Shown here one piece after another: positions 6,604 to 12,524 of a DNA stretch of 13,603 nucleotides. Below the pieces are notes generated by a model. It worked only from the letters and a program-made list of their open reading frames with translations, had not been told where the DNA came from and made no database searches. Where the stretch lies: positions 1-13,603 of the forward strand of contig JBIOVQ010000245.1 in assembly GCA_044867805.1 (NCBI GenBank), read 5' to 3'. Position numbers and translations under genes: made by a program. Source of the DNA: SG8-41 sp044867805. Lineage in GTDB: Bacteria; Pseudomonadota; Gammaproteobacteria; Burkholderiales; SG8-41. Within the stretch, counting starts at the first letter, position 1, and each line of letters opens with the position of its first letter.

Positions 6604-8088
6604 ATGAATCAGCCCGACGACCTGTCGCAGAAGCGCGCCTCGATCGAGGCGATACTGCCCCGGCATCGGGACCTTTACTACGACGGCAAATGGCAGAAGC
6701 CGGATGGGGGCTACCGGGAAACCCTCAACCCGGCGACGGGCGCGAGCCTCGGACCGTGTGCCGAGGCCAACGCGCAGGACGTCGATGCGGCCGTCAAGGC
6801 GGCGCACAAGGCGTTCAAGGACTGGCGCAGGGTGAAGCCGCTCGAGCGCGCCGCGCTGATGAAGAAGGTCGCCGCCGCGATCCGCGCGCATTCCGATGAG
6901 CTCGCCATGCTGGATGCCGCCAACTGCGGCAATCCGGTGCGCGAAATGGCGAGGGACGTCAACACGGCGGTCGCGCAGTGGGAATTTTTCGCCGGCCTGG
7001 TGACCGAATTGAAGGGCGACACCATACCCATGGGCGAAGGCGTGGTGAACCTCTCGGTGCGCGAGCCCTTCGGCGTGTGCGCCCGCATCGTCGCCTACAA
7101 CCATCCGATCATGTTCACCGCGGCCAAGGCGGCGCCCGCGGTCGCCGCCGGCAACACCGTAATCATGAAGCCGCCGTACCAGGCGCCGCTGTCGGCCTAC
7201 CGCTTCATGGAGCTGATCGACGGCATATTACCCGCCGGCGTGCTCAATATCCTGACTTGCGACAAAGAAGGCAGCCAGGCGCTGGTGGCGCATCCGCTGG
7301 TACCGCGCGTTTCGCTGATCGGCAGCGTGCCCACCGGCCGGGCGATCGCACGCGCCGCCGCGGAGCGCCTGAAGCATGTCTCCCTCGAGCTCGGCGGCAA
7401 GAACGCGTGCATCATCTACCCGGACGCCGACCTGGAAAAGGCGGCGAAAGGCGCCGTGGGCGGGATGAATTTCTCATGGTGCGGCCAATCCTGCGGCTCC
7501 ACCTCGCGCCTGTTCGTGCACGAGTCGATCCATGACCGCGTGGTGGAAAAGGTGCTCCAGCACGTCAAGCACCACAAGCCGGGCATCCCTACCGAGATGG
7601 ATACCACGATGGGCGCGATCATCTCGCGCGCGCAGATGGACAAGATCCTGGGCTATATCGAGATCGGCAGGAAGGAAGGCGCGACGCTGGCCTGCGGCGG
7701 CAAGCGGCCCGACGACCCCAGGCTCGCCGGGGGATTCTTCATCGAGCCGACGGTATTTACCGGCGTCACTCAGAAAATGCGCATCGCCAACGAGGAAATC
7801 TTCGGTCCCGTATTGTCGGTGCTCAAGTGGCAGGACGAGGAGGAGATGTTCGAGCAGGTCAACGCCGTCGAGTACGGCCTGACCGGCTCGGTCTGGACGA
7901 CGAGCCTGGCGACCGCGCACCGGGCTGCGGGCCGCATCGAGTCAGGCTTCATCTGGGTGAACGGCGCCGGCCCGCATTATCTCGGTGTCTCCTTCGGCGG
8001 CTACAAGCAGTCCGGCATCGGCCGCGAGGAGAGCTACGAGGAGCTGCTGTCCTTCACGCAGTCGAAGAACATCAATATCACGCTGTGA
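6604..8088 (+). CDS. NAD(P)-dependent aldehyde dehydrogenase (ALDH superfamily)
   Basis: It oxidises an aldehyde to the acid with NAD(P), in the cytoplasm. The product has 494 residues, a normal ALDH length, with no signal peptide. Catalytic residues are in place: Asn166 in AYNHP (PWNFP or YNHP in relatives), Lys189 in VIMKPP, the GSVPTG turn at 240-245, general base Glu262 in LELGGKN, nucleophile Cys297 in CGQSCGSTSR, and EEIFGP at 397-402. The AYNHP form and the unusual SWCGQSC active-site stretch separate it from common betaine or succinate-semialdehyde enzymes. It is the first rightward gene, divergent from the FAH-family gene and followed by transport and dioxygenase-like genes. That context fits oxidation of a ring-cleavage semialdehyde or an aromatic aldehyde; the substrate cannot be stated. 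Confidence 0.93.
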   Translation: MNQPDDLSQKRASIEAILPRHRDLYYDGKWQKPDGGYRETLNPATGASLGPCAEANAQDVDAAVKAAHKAFKDWRRVKPLERAALMKKVAAAIRAHSDELAMLDAANCGNPVREMARDVNTAVAQWEFFAGLVTELKGDTIPMGEGVVNLSVREPFGVCARIVAYNHPIMFTAAKAAPAVAAGNTVIMKPPYQAPLSAYRFMELIDGILPAGVLNILTCDKEGSQALVAHPLVPRVSLIGSVPTGRAIARAAAERLKHVSLELGGKNACIIYPDADLEKAAKGAVGGMNFSWCGQSCGSTSRLFVHESIHDRVVEKVLQHVKHHKPGIPTEMDTTMGAIISRAQMDKILGYIEIGRKEGATLACGGKRPDDPRLAGGFFIEPTVFTGVTQKMRIANEEIFGPVLSVLKWQDEEEMFEQVNAVEYGLTGSVWTTSLATAHRAAGRIESGFIWVNGAGPHYLGVSFGGYKQSGIGREESYEELLSFTQSKNINITL

Positions 8089-8277
8089 CCTCCGAAGGAT
8101 GAATGCGGAAGGATGAAGGATGACCCCATGCTTCGCATGATGGCTCAGACGGTCCCGGCCTTTCACTATCGTCCGGCCGGAAAGGCTCCGACCGGAGGTG
8201 ACGAGAGGTCGGGACATTCAAGGCAATCGCGCAACGCGCGAGGGCAGCCTCCGATATCGCAGCGAAAGTCCGATTCA
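8089..8277. other. Intergenic stretch, left part of a repeat element
   Basis: This region lies between the dehydrogenase and the receptor gene. It holds the left arm of the GGATGAR repeat (8093-8125) and then part of its centre. The centre continues to 8349, overlapping the proposed N-terminus of the next gene. No independent gene is credible here. Confidence 0.55.
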
Positions 8278-8380
8278 ATGGCGTCGGCCGCCGAGCGCGC
8301 CGCCGGGGGTCGCATCCCGCAAGCGGGTCCCTGCTCCGCCCCTCGACGCGCATCCCTCATCCCTCATCCCTCATCCTTCG
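8093..8380. repeat. Inverted repeat of 7-base GGATGAR units with a long centre
   Basis: The left arm at 8093-8125 reads CGAAGGATGAATGCGGAAGG followed by ATGAAGGATGACC. The right arm at 8350-8380 has CATCCCT units in tandem and ends CATCCTTCG, the exact complement of the left arm's first bases. The centre is about 224 bases and includes smaller dyads such as CCCGCAAGCGGG at about 8317-8328. The right arm stops exactly where homology to TctC receptors begins. Confidence 0.7.
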
Positions 8381-9333
8381 TGTGGTGGACCGTAGCTGCC
8401 TGCATCGCGACGTGTTCCACTCTCGCGATAGCACAGGCCTACCCGTCGCGGCCGGTGAGATTCGTCGTGCCGCTGCCGCCGGGCGGTTCGCCCGACCTGA
8501 CGGCGCGCACGATCGCCGGCGGGCTGGCGCCGACGTGGCCGCACCAGATCGTGGTGGACAACCGTCCCGGCGCGCACCACAACCTCGCGGCGGAGATCGT
8601 GGCGAAGAGCGCGCCCGACGGCCACACCTGGCTGCTCACCACCGACAACATCCTGACGGTCAACCCGCACATCGACAAGGTGCCCTTCGACCCGTTCAAG
8701 GACTTCACGCCGGTTACGCAGCACGCGCGCATCCTGTTCCTGCTGGTGGTGCATCCCGCGCTCCCCGCGAAGTCCGTGAAGGAGCTGGTGGCGCTCGCCA
8801 GGTCCAAGCCGGGCGGTCTGAATTACGGCTCTTCCGGGAACGGCAGCCCGCAGCACCTCGGCACCGCGATGCTGCAGCACTATGCCGGCATCCAGATGCT
8901 GCATGTGCCGTACAAGGGCGCGGCGCCCGCCATCAATGACTTGCTGCCCGGCCGCATCCAGGTATGGATAGGCGCGGCCAACTCGCTGCTGCCCCACATC
9001 AGGGACGGCAGGGTGCGGTTGCTGGCGGCCGCCAGCTCGAAGCGCTCGCCTCTCGTGCCGGATGCGCCGACGATCGCGGAATCCGGCTACCCGGGATACG
9101 CCCTGGATATCTGGCTCGGCGTGACGATGCCCGCCAAGGTCCCGCCGGCGATCGTGGACCGGGTGAGCGGCGAGATCGCTCGGGTGCTCAACGGGGCGGA
9201 CGTGAAGGCGAAGCTCGCGCCGCAGGGCATAGACGTGGAGACGACCTCGCCGCAGGCGCTGGCGAAGCTCATACGCGCGGACTACGAGCGCTGGGGCAAG
9301 ATAATCAAGGCGGCCGGCATCAAGGCCGATTGA
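8278..9333 (+). CDS. TctC/Bug-family tripartite tricarboxylate transporter substrate-binding protein (first copy)
   Basis: These periplasmic receptors bind carboxylates, amino acids or aromatic acids. From YPSRPVRFVVPLPPGG onward the protein is typical: ligand loop PPGGSPDLTAR, VDNRPGAHHN, LNYGSSGNGSPQHLG, VPYKGAAPAINDLLPGR. The family region would start at GTG 8380 (317 residues), but that leaves a signal peptide with no basic n-region and no ribosome-binding site. ATG 8278 (351 residues) supplies arginines before the hydrophobic core VWWTVAACIATCSTLAIAQA, and is used here with low certainty; the frame is also open from 8113. The N-terminus appears to be written over repeat DNA. No TctA or TctB membrane genes are nearby, as is usual for these receptors in betaproteobacteria. 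Confidence 0.85.
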   Translation: MASAAERAAGGRIPQAGPCSAPRRASLIPHPSSFVWWTVAACIATCSTLAIAQAYPSRPVRFVVPLPPGGSPDLTARTIAGGLAPTWPHQIVVDNRPGAHHNLAAEIVAKSAPDGHTWLLTTDNILTVNPHIDKVPFDPFKDFTPVTQHARILFLLVVHPALPAKSVKELVALARSKPGGLNYGSSGNGSPQHLGTAMLQHYAGIQMLHVPYKGAAPAINDLLPGRIQVWIGAANSLLPHIRDGRVRLLAAASSKRSPLVPDAPTIAESGYPGYALDIWLGVTMPAKVPPAIVDRVSGEIARVLNGADVKAKLAPQGIDVETTSPQALAKLIRADYERWGKIIKAAGIKAD

Positions 9334-9348
9334 CCAGTCGCTGAAATT

Positions 9349-9452
9349 CCAGACGCAAAGACGCTAAGGCGCAAAGAAATACAGGAATAGAATCAAGTTC
9401 GACGCTAAATTCATTATTGTTCTTCCTTTGCGGCTTTGCGACTTTGCGTCAA
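9349..9452. repeat. ACGCAAAG-family inverted repeat, copy 3
   Basis: The left arm at 9349-9379 begins CCAGACGCAAAGACGCTAAG, then GCGCAAAGAAA. The right arm at about 9423-9452 reads CCTTTGCGGCTTTGCGACTT and then TGCGTCAAG. The spacer is about 43 bases and A/T-rich compared with the flanking genes. The element fills most of the 139-base gap before the VOC gene, whose ATG follows 20 bases after the arm. Confidence 0.85.
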
Positions 9453-9472
9453 GTGTTTGAACGGTTCTAGCC

Positions 9473-10312
9473 ATGGAAACGCTCCAGACCACGACTCCCG
9501 CGCAACTGCACCACCTCCATCTCACCAGCGCGCAGCCGGAGCGGTTGAGCGCGTTCTACGAGCGCACGCTCGAGTATCGGCCGTCGCGCGCCGAGGACGG
9601 CACGCACGTGCTCGTGGGCGGCGAGCGCCGGCTGCTGATCAGCAAGGGCGAGAACGGCGTCGCATCTTTCATCGCCTACGCCGTCAAGGACGTGGAAAGC
9701 CTGGAAAAGCTGCGCCACAGGCTCGCTGCCGCCGTCGGAAGCCTGGACGCGGTGCGCTCGCCGCTGTTCGCGGAGGACTCGTTCGCGATTCGCGATCCGC
9801 AGGGCCGCCGTCTCGCTTTCGGCGTCGCCCGCCAGGCGGGATGGCCGGACCGGCTGCCTGGCCGGCTGCAGCACGTGGTTTTCCAGACGACGGCGATCCA
9901 GCCGCTGGTGGACTTCTACGTCGGCAGAGTGGGATTCACGATTTCCGACCGGGTCCTCAATGACGACGGGTCGCTGGCCGCGTTCTTCGTCCGCTCCGAC
10001 CACGAGCACCACAGCCTCGCGTTTTTCGTCGGCTCGAAGAACGAGCTCGACCACCACGCCTACGAGACGACCTGCTGGAACGACATCCGCGACTGGGGCG
10101 ACCGCTTCGGCAAGGAGCGCATCCCCATGTTCTGGGGCCCCGGCCGCCACGGGCCCGGCAACAACCTGTTCTTCATGGTGCGCGACGCGGACGGCAACAA
10201 GCTGGAGCTCTCGGCGGAGCTGGAGAATTTCACGCCGGACCAGCCGCCGCGCACCTGGCCCAACACCGAGCACACCCTGAACTACTGGGGCGGCGCTTGG
10301 ATGCGCAGCTGA
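9473..10312 (+). CDS. VOC-superfamily protein, extradiol (catechol 2,3-dioxygenase-like) ring-cleavage type
   Basis: The 279-residue protein has the two-domain layout of type I extradiol dioxygenases, which open catechol-type rings next to the hydroxyls with Fe(II). Probable iron ligands are His134 in LQHVVFQ, His194 in ELDHHAYE and Glu245 in NKLELSAE. The acid/base histidines also appear: His179/His180 in DHEHHSLAF and His226 in GPGRHGPGNN. The tyrosine that usually follows nine residues after the latter histidine (FFY in relatives) is Met235 here, in NLFFMVRD, so catalysis or substrate choice may differ. No signal peptide is present, so it is cytoplasmic. ATG 9473 has no Shine-Dalgarno. It sits between two TctC genes; with the aldehyde dehydrogenase and FAH-family enzyme it suggests a meta-cleavage set. 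Confidence 0.85.
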   Translation: METLQTTTPAQLHHLHLTSAQPERLSAFYERTLEYRPSRAEDGTHVLVGGERRLLISKGENGVASFIAYAVKDVESLEKLRHRLAAAVGSLDAVRSPLFAEDSFAIRDPQGRRLAFGVARQAGWPDRLPGRLQHVVFQTTAIQPLVDFYVGRVGFTISDRVLNDDGSLAAFFVRSDHEHHSLAFFVGSKNELDHHAYETTCWNDIRDWGDRFGKERIPMFWGPGRHGPGNNLFFMVRDADGNKLELSAELENFTPDQPPRTWPNTEHTLNYWGGAWMRS

Positions 10313-10324
10313 GCGGGGCAAAGC

Positions 10325-10363
10325 GACGCCGATGAACGCCGATGAACGCCGATAGATGCGGAT
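10325..10363. repeat. Solo arm of the 10-base CCGATGAACG repeat
   Basis: ACGCCGATGA repeats in tandem (GACGCCGATGAACGCCGATG, then AACGCCGATAGATGCGGAT). It matches the left outer arm of the 5366-5560 element, but I find no inverted partner nearby. Confidence 0.7.
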
Positions 10364-10380
10364 GGATTCCTCAATCACCA

Positions 10381-10425
10381 CCCCCACCCCAACCCTCCCC
10401 CTGAGGGGGAGGGATAGGGAGGGGG
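10381..10425. repeat. C-tract/G-tract hairpin with G-quadruplex potential on both strands
   Basis: Four C-tracts at 10381-10401 (lengths 5, 4, 3 and 5) are followed by TGA and four G-tracts at 10405-10425 (lengths 5, 3, 3 and 5, with loops A, ATA, A). The two 21-base halves are complementary at 18 of 21 positions; the inner CCCTCCCCC and GGGGGAGGG form a perfect 9-bp stem with a three-base loop. There is no T-run after it, so it is not a standard terminator. Confidence 0.8.
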
Positions 10426-10492
10426 TGCTTTGATGCAGCTACGCGGGCCGCCGTCGAGTGTCGAGGGATTGCTGATCCGTTAAAACAGATCG

Positions 10493-10497
10493 AGGAG
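10493..10497 (+). promoter_or_regulatory. Ribosome-binding site of the second TctC gene
   Basis: AGGAG lies six bases before ATG 10504, a strong and well-spaced site. It fixes the start at the first of two adjacent ATG codons, although the second (10507) cannot be excluded. Confidence 0.75.
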
Positions 10498-10503
10498 AGA
10501 AAC

Positions 10504-11475
10504 ATGATGTCCCGCTACCTTGTTATTGCAGCTGTCGCCGCGGCCGCACTGGCTGCGGGCGTGACGTATGCGCAGAACTATCCGACCCGGCCGGTCCGGG
10601 TCCTGATCCCGTTTCCACCGGGCGGCAACGTGGACGTGTTCGGCCGGGTGCTGTGGCCGCAGGTGGAGAAGGAGCTCGGGCAGACCGTCGTGATCGACAA
10701 CCGCGGCGGCGCCAACGGCATCCTGGGCTCCCACATCGTTGCCAATGCGACGCCCGATGGCTACACCCTGCTGCACGTGTCCTTTTCCTTCGCGGTGAAC
10801 CCCCACGTCGTGAAGAAGATGCCGTTTGACGTCGTCAAGGATTTCGCCCCGGTCACCGACGTCGCGCTCGGCACCGGCTACCTGATGGTGTCCCACCCGG
10901 GGTTCCCGCCAAAGACGGTGAAGGAGCTGATCGCGCTGGCCAAGCAGCAGCCGGGCAAGGTCCGCTACAGCACGGCGGGCATCGGCAACGGCCAGCACCT
11001 GACGGGGGCGCTCTTTGCCGAACGGGCGGGCATCGACATGCTGCACGTCCCCTACAAGGGCGGCGGTCCGGCCATGACCGCCGTCGTCGGTGGCGAGGCC
11101 CAGATCCACTTTCCGGCGCCGGCCGTCGGCATCCCCCACGTGAAGGCGGGCAGGGTCAGGGGCCTGGGCTTTACTGGCCCGAAGCGCCTGGTGTCGCTGC
11201 CCGACGTGCCCGCCATCGGGGAAACCGTGAGCGGCTTCTACGCCGACGCGGGCTGGCACGGCGTGTTCGCGCCGGCGAAGACGCCGGCCGCTATCGTGAA
11301 GAAGGTGCAGGAAGCGATCCACAAGGCGCTGCAGGCGCCCCCCGTGCGCGACCATTTCCGCAACGCCGGCTACGAGCCGCAGGGCAGCAGCCCTGCGGAG
11401 TGGGGCAAGCGCTTCCGCGCCGATCTCGAGCGCTACGCCGAGATCACGCGCATCGCGAAGATCGAGCCGCAATAG
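10504..11475 (+). CDS. TctC/Bug-family tripartite tricarboxylate transporter substrate-binding protein (second copy)
   Basis: This is a periplasmic solute receptor of 323 residues. Its signal peptide is clear: MMSRYLVIAAVAAAALAAGV followed by TYAQ and the mature start NYPTRPVRVLIPFPPGG. Family motifs follow in order: ligand loop PFPPGGNVDVFGRV, VIDNRGGANGILGSHIVA, the NATPDGYTLLHVS stretch, VRYSTAGIGNGQHLTG and VPYKGGGPAMTAVVGGE. It is clearly diverged from the first copy, sharing mostly these motifs, so it is not a recent tandem duplicate and may bind a different ligand. It lies between the dioxygenase-like gene and a livHM pair. No TctAB genes are visible, so transport may rely on an unlinked partner, or the protein may act as a sensor. 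Confidence 0.93.
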   Translation: MMSRYLVIAAVAAAALAAGVTYAQNYPTRPVRVLIPFPPGGNVDVFGRVLWPQVEKELGQTVVIDNRGGANGILGSHIVANATPDGYTLLHVSFSFAVNPHVVKKMPFDVVKDFAPVTDVALGTGYLMVSHPGFPPKTVKELIALAKQQPGKVRYSTAGIGNGQHLTGALFAERAGIDMLHVPYKGGGPAMTAVVGGEAQIHFPAPAVGIPHVKAGRVRGLGFTGPKRLVSLPDVPAIGETVSGFYADAGWHGVFAPAKTPAAIVKKVQEAIHKALQAPPVRDHFRNAGYEPQGSSPAEWGKRFRADLERYAEITRIAKIEPQ

Positions 11476-11479
11476 CCGA

Positions 11480-11656
11480 ACGGCGTGACGCGATACGGCG
11501 TGACACGATGCTGCGTGACACGATACGGCGTGACACGATAGAGCGTGATTTGAAGATGCGTGCTTGCTTCACCGCACGATTTTCCGTGCCACGAATCATG
11601 GCGTCACGCTTCACCGCGTCACGCCTCACTGCGTCACGCTTCATCGTGTCACGAGC
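11480..11656. repeat. Large inverted repeat with arms of 15-base tandem units
   Basis: The left arm holds five 15-base units at 11480-11554 (type ACGGCGTGACACGAT; the fifth is degenerate), then a partial unit. The right arm holds four units at 11597-11656 (type CACCGCGTCACGCCT) in the opposite sense; their shared core is GCGTGACRC / GYGTCACGC. The spacer is about 11570-11596. The element fills almost all of the 188-base gap between the second TctC gene and livH. The left arm contains GCGTGATTTG, also found at the start of the 460-568 element. Confidence 0.85.
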
Positions 11657-11663
11657 TTAGCCG

Positions 11664-12524
11664 ATGGATACCAACTTCTGGGTGATCCAGACGTTCAACG
11701 GCATCTCGTACGGCGCGCTGCTGTTCCTCCTGGCGAGCGGCCTCTCCCTCATCTTCGGCGTCATGCGCATCGTCAACCTTGCGCACGGCTCCTTCTTCCT
11801 GCTGGGCGGCTACGTCGCCTTGACGGTCATCTGGACCACGGGCTCCTGGCTGCTGGCCATCCCCGTGGCGGCCCTGGTGATCGCCGTCATGGGCCTGCTC
11901 ATGGAGCGCGTGTTCCTCAGGCCGCTCGGCTTCGATCCGCTGCGGCAGGTGCTCCTGACCGTGGGCTTCGCCTACCTGTTCCAGCAGGCGGCGCTGGATA
12001 TCTGGGGCGGCGACAACCTGGACATCGTCCCGCCCACCACGCTCAGGGCGAGTGCGGTCATCGGTGGTTATTACTTTCCGCTGTACCGGGTTTTCATGAT
12101 CGGCATGGCGCTGTTCATGGGCGCGATCCTGTGGCTGACGATGGAGAAGACGCGCATGGGAGCGATGGTGCGCGCGACGGTGGACGACGCGGAGATGGCC
12201 CGCGGCGTGGGGATCAACACTTCCCGCGTTTCCATGTTCATCTTCGCCCTCGGCGCCTTCCTCGCCGGCCTGGGAGGCGTGATCGGCGGGGCCTTCCTCG
12301 GCGTCTACCCGGGAATGGATTTCGCGATCCTGCCCATCGCCTTCGCCGTCGTGATCATCGGCGGGATGGGCAGCCTGACCGGCGCGGCCGTGGGCAGCCT
12401 CCTGGTCGGCCTCGCGGACAATTTCGGCAAGGCGCTGTTCCCCGAAATCTCCTATTTCACCCTCTACGCCCCGATGGTGCTGATCCTGGCGTTGAAGCCG
12501 ACGGGACTGTTCGGCCGGGAATGA
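11664..12524 (+). CDS. livH: Branched-chain-amino-acid-type ABC transporter permease LivH (second system)
   Basis: This is an inner-membrane permease of a second HAAT importer. The 286-residue protein has about eight hydrophobic segments, beginning ISYGALLFLLASGLSLIFG, the motif MRIVNLAHGSFFLLGGY at 34-50, and the ATPase-contact loop MGAMVRATVDDAEMARGVG at 165-183. ATG 11664 gives the typical N-terminus, but no ribosome-binding site precedes it: the large 15-base-unit inverted repeat ends only eight bases upstream. Its stop overlaps the livM start (ATGA at 12521-12524), so the permeases are coupled. It is clearly distinct from the minus-strand livH. The matching ATPase genes would have to lie beyond the right edge, or be shared with the other system. 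Confidence 0.94.
   Translation: MDTNFWVIQTFNGISYGALLFLLASGLSLIFGVMRIVNLAHGSFFLLGGYVALTVIWTTGSWLLAIPVAALVIAVMGLLMERVFLRPLGFDPLRQVLLTVGFAYLFQQAALDIWGGDNLDIVPPTTLRASAVIGGYYFPLYRVFMIGMALFMGAILWLTMEKTRMGAMVRATVDDAEMARGVGINTSRVSMFIFALGAFLAGLGGVIGGAFLGVYPGMDFAILPIAFAVVIIGGMGSLTGAAVGSLLVGLADNFGKALFPEISYFTLYAPMVLILALKPTGLFGRE

Larger units (their letters stand above)
10313..10503. other. Intergenic gap before the second TctC gene
   Basis: This 191-base gap contains a solo 10-base-unit repeat arm (10325-10363) and a C-rich/G-rich hairpin (10381-10425), followed by about 65 bases that lead to a good ribosome-binding site. The stretch 10440-10490 could contain a promoter, but I see no clear -35/-10 pair. 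No small gene is supported. Confidence 0.55.

Noticed and set aside
8093..8380. Insertion sequence or MITE with a coding core
   Set aside because: No transposase frame lies inside, and I see no clear target-site duplication outside the arms. It is recorded as an inverted repeat only.
11480..11656. CRISPR array
   Set aside because: The units are 15 bases, contiguous and without unique spacers, and the second arm is inverted. No cas genes are present.
11564..12520. N-terminal half of a 650-residue frame continuing into livM
   Set aside because: This part is livH read in another frame and begins inside the repeat element. It gives low-complexity Arg/Pro-rich protein; livM starts at the ATGA overlap at 12521.
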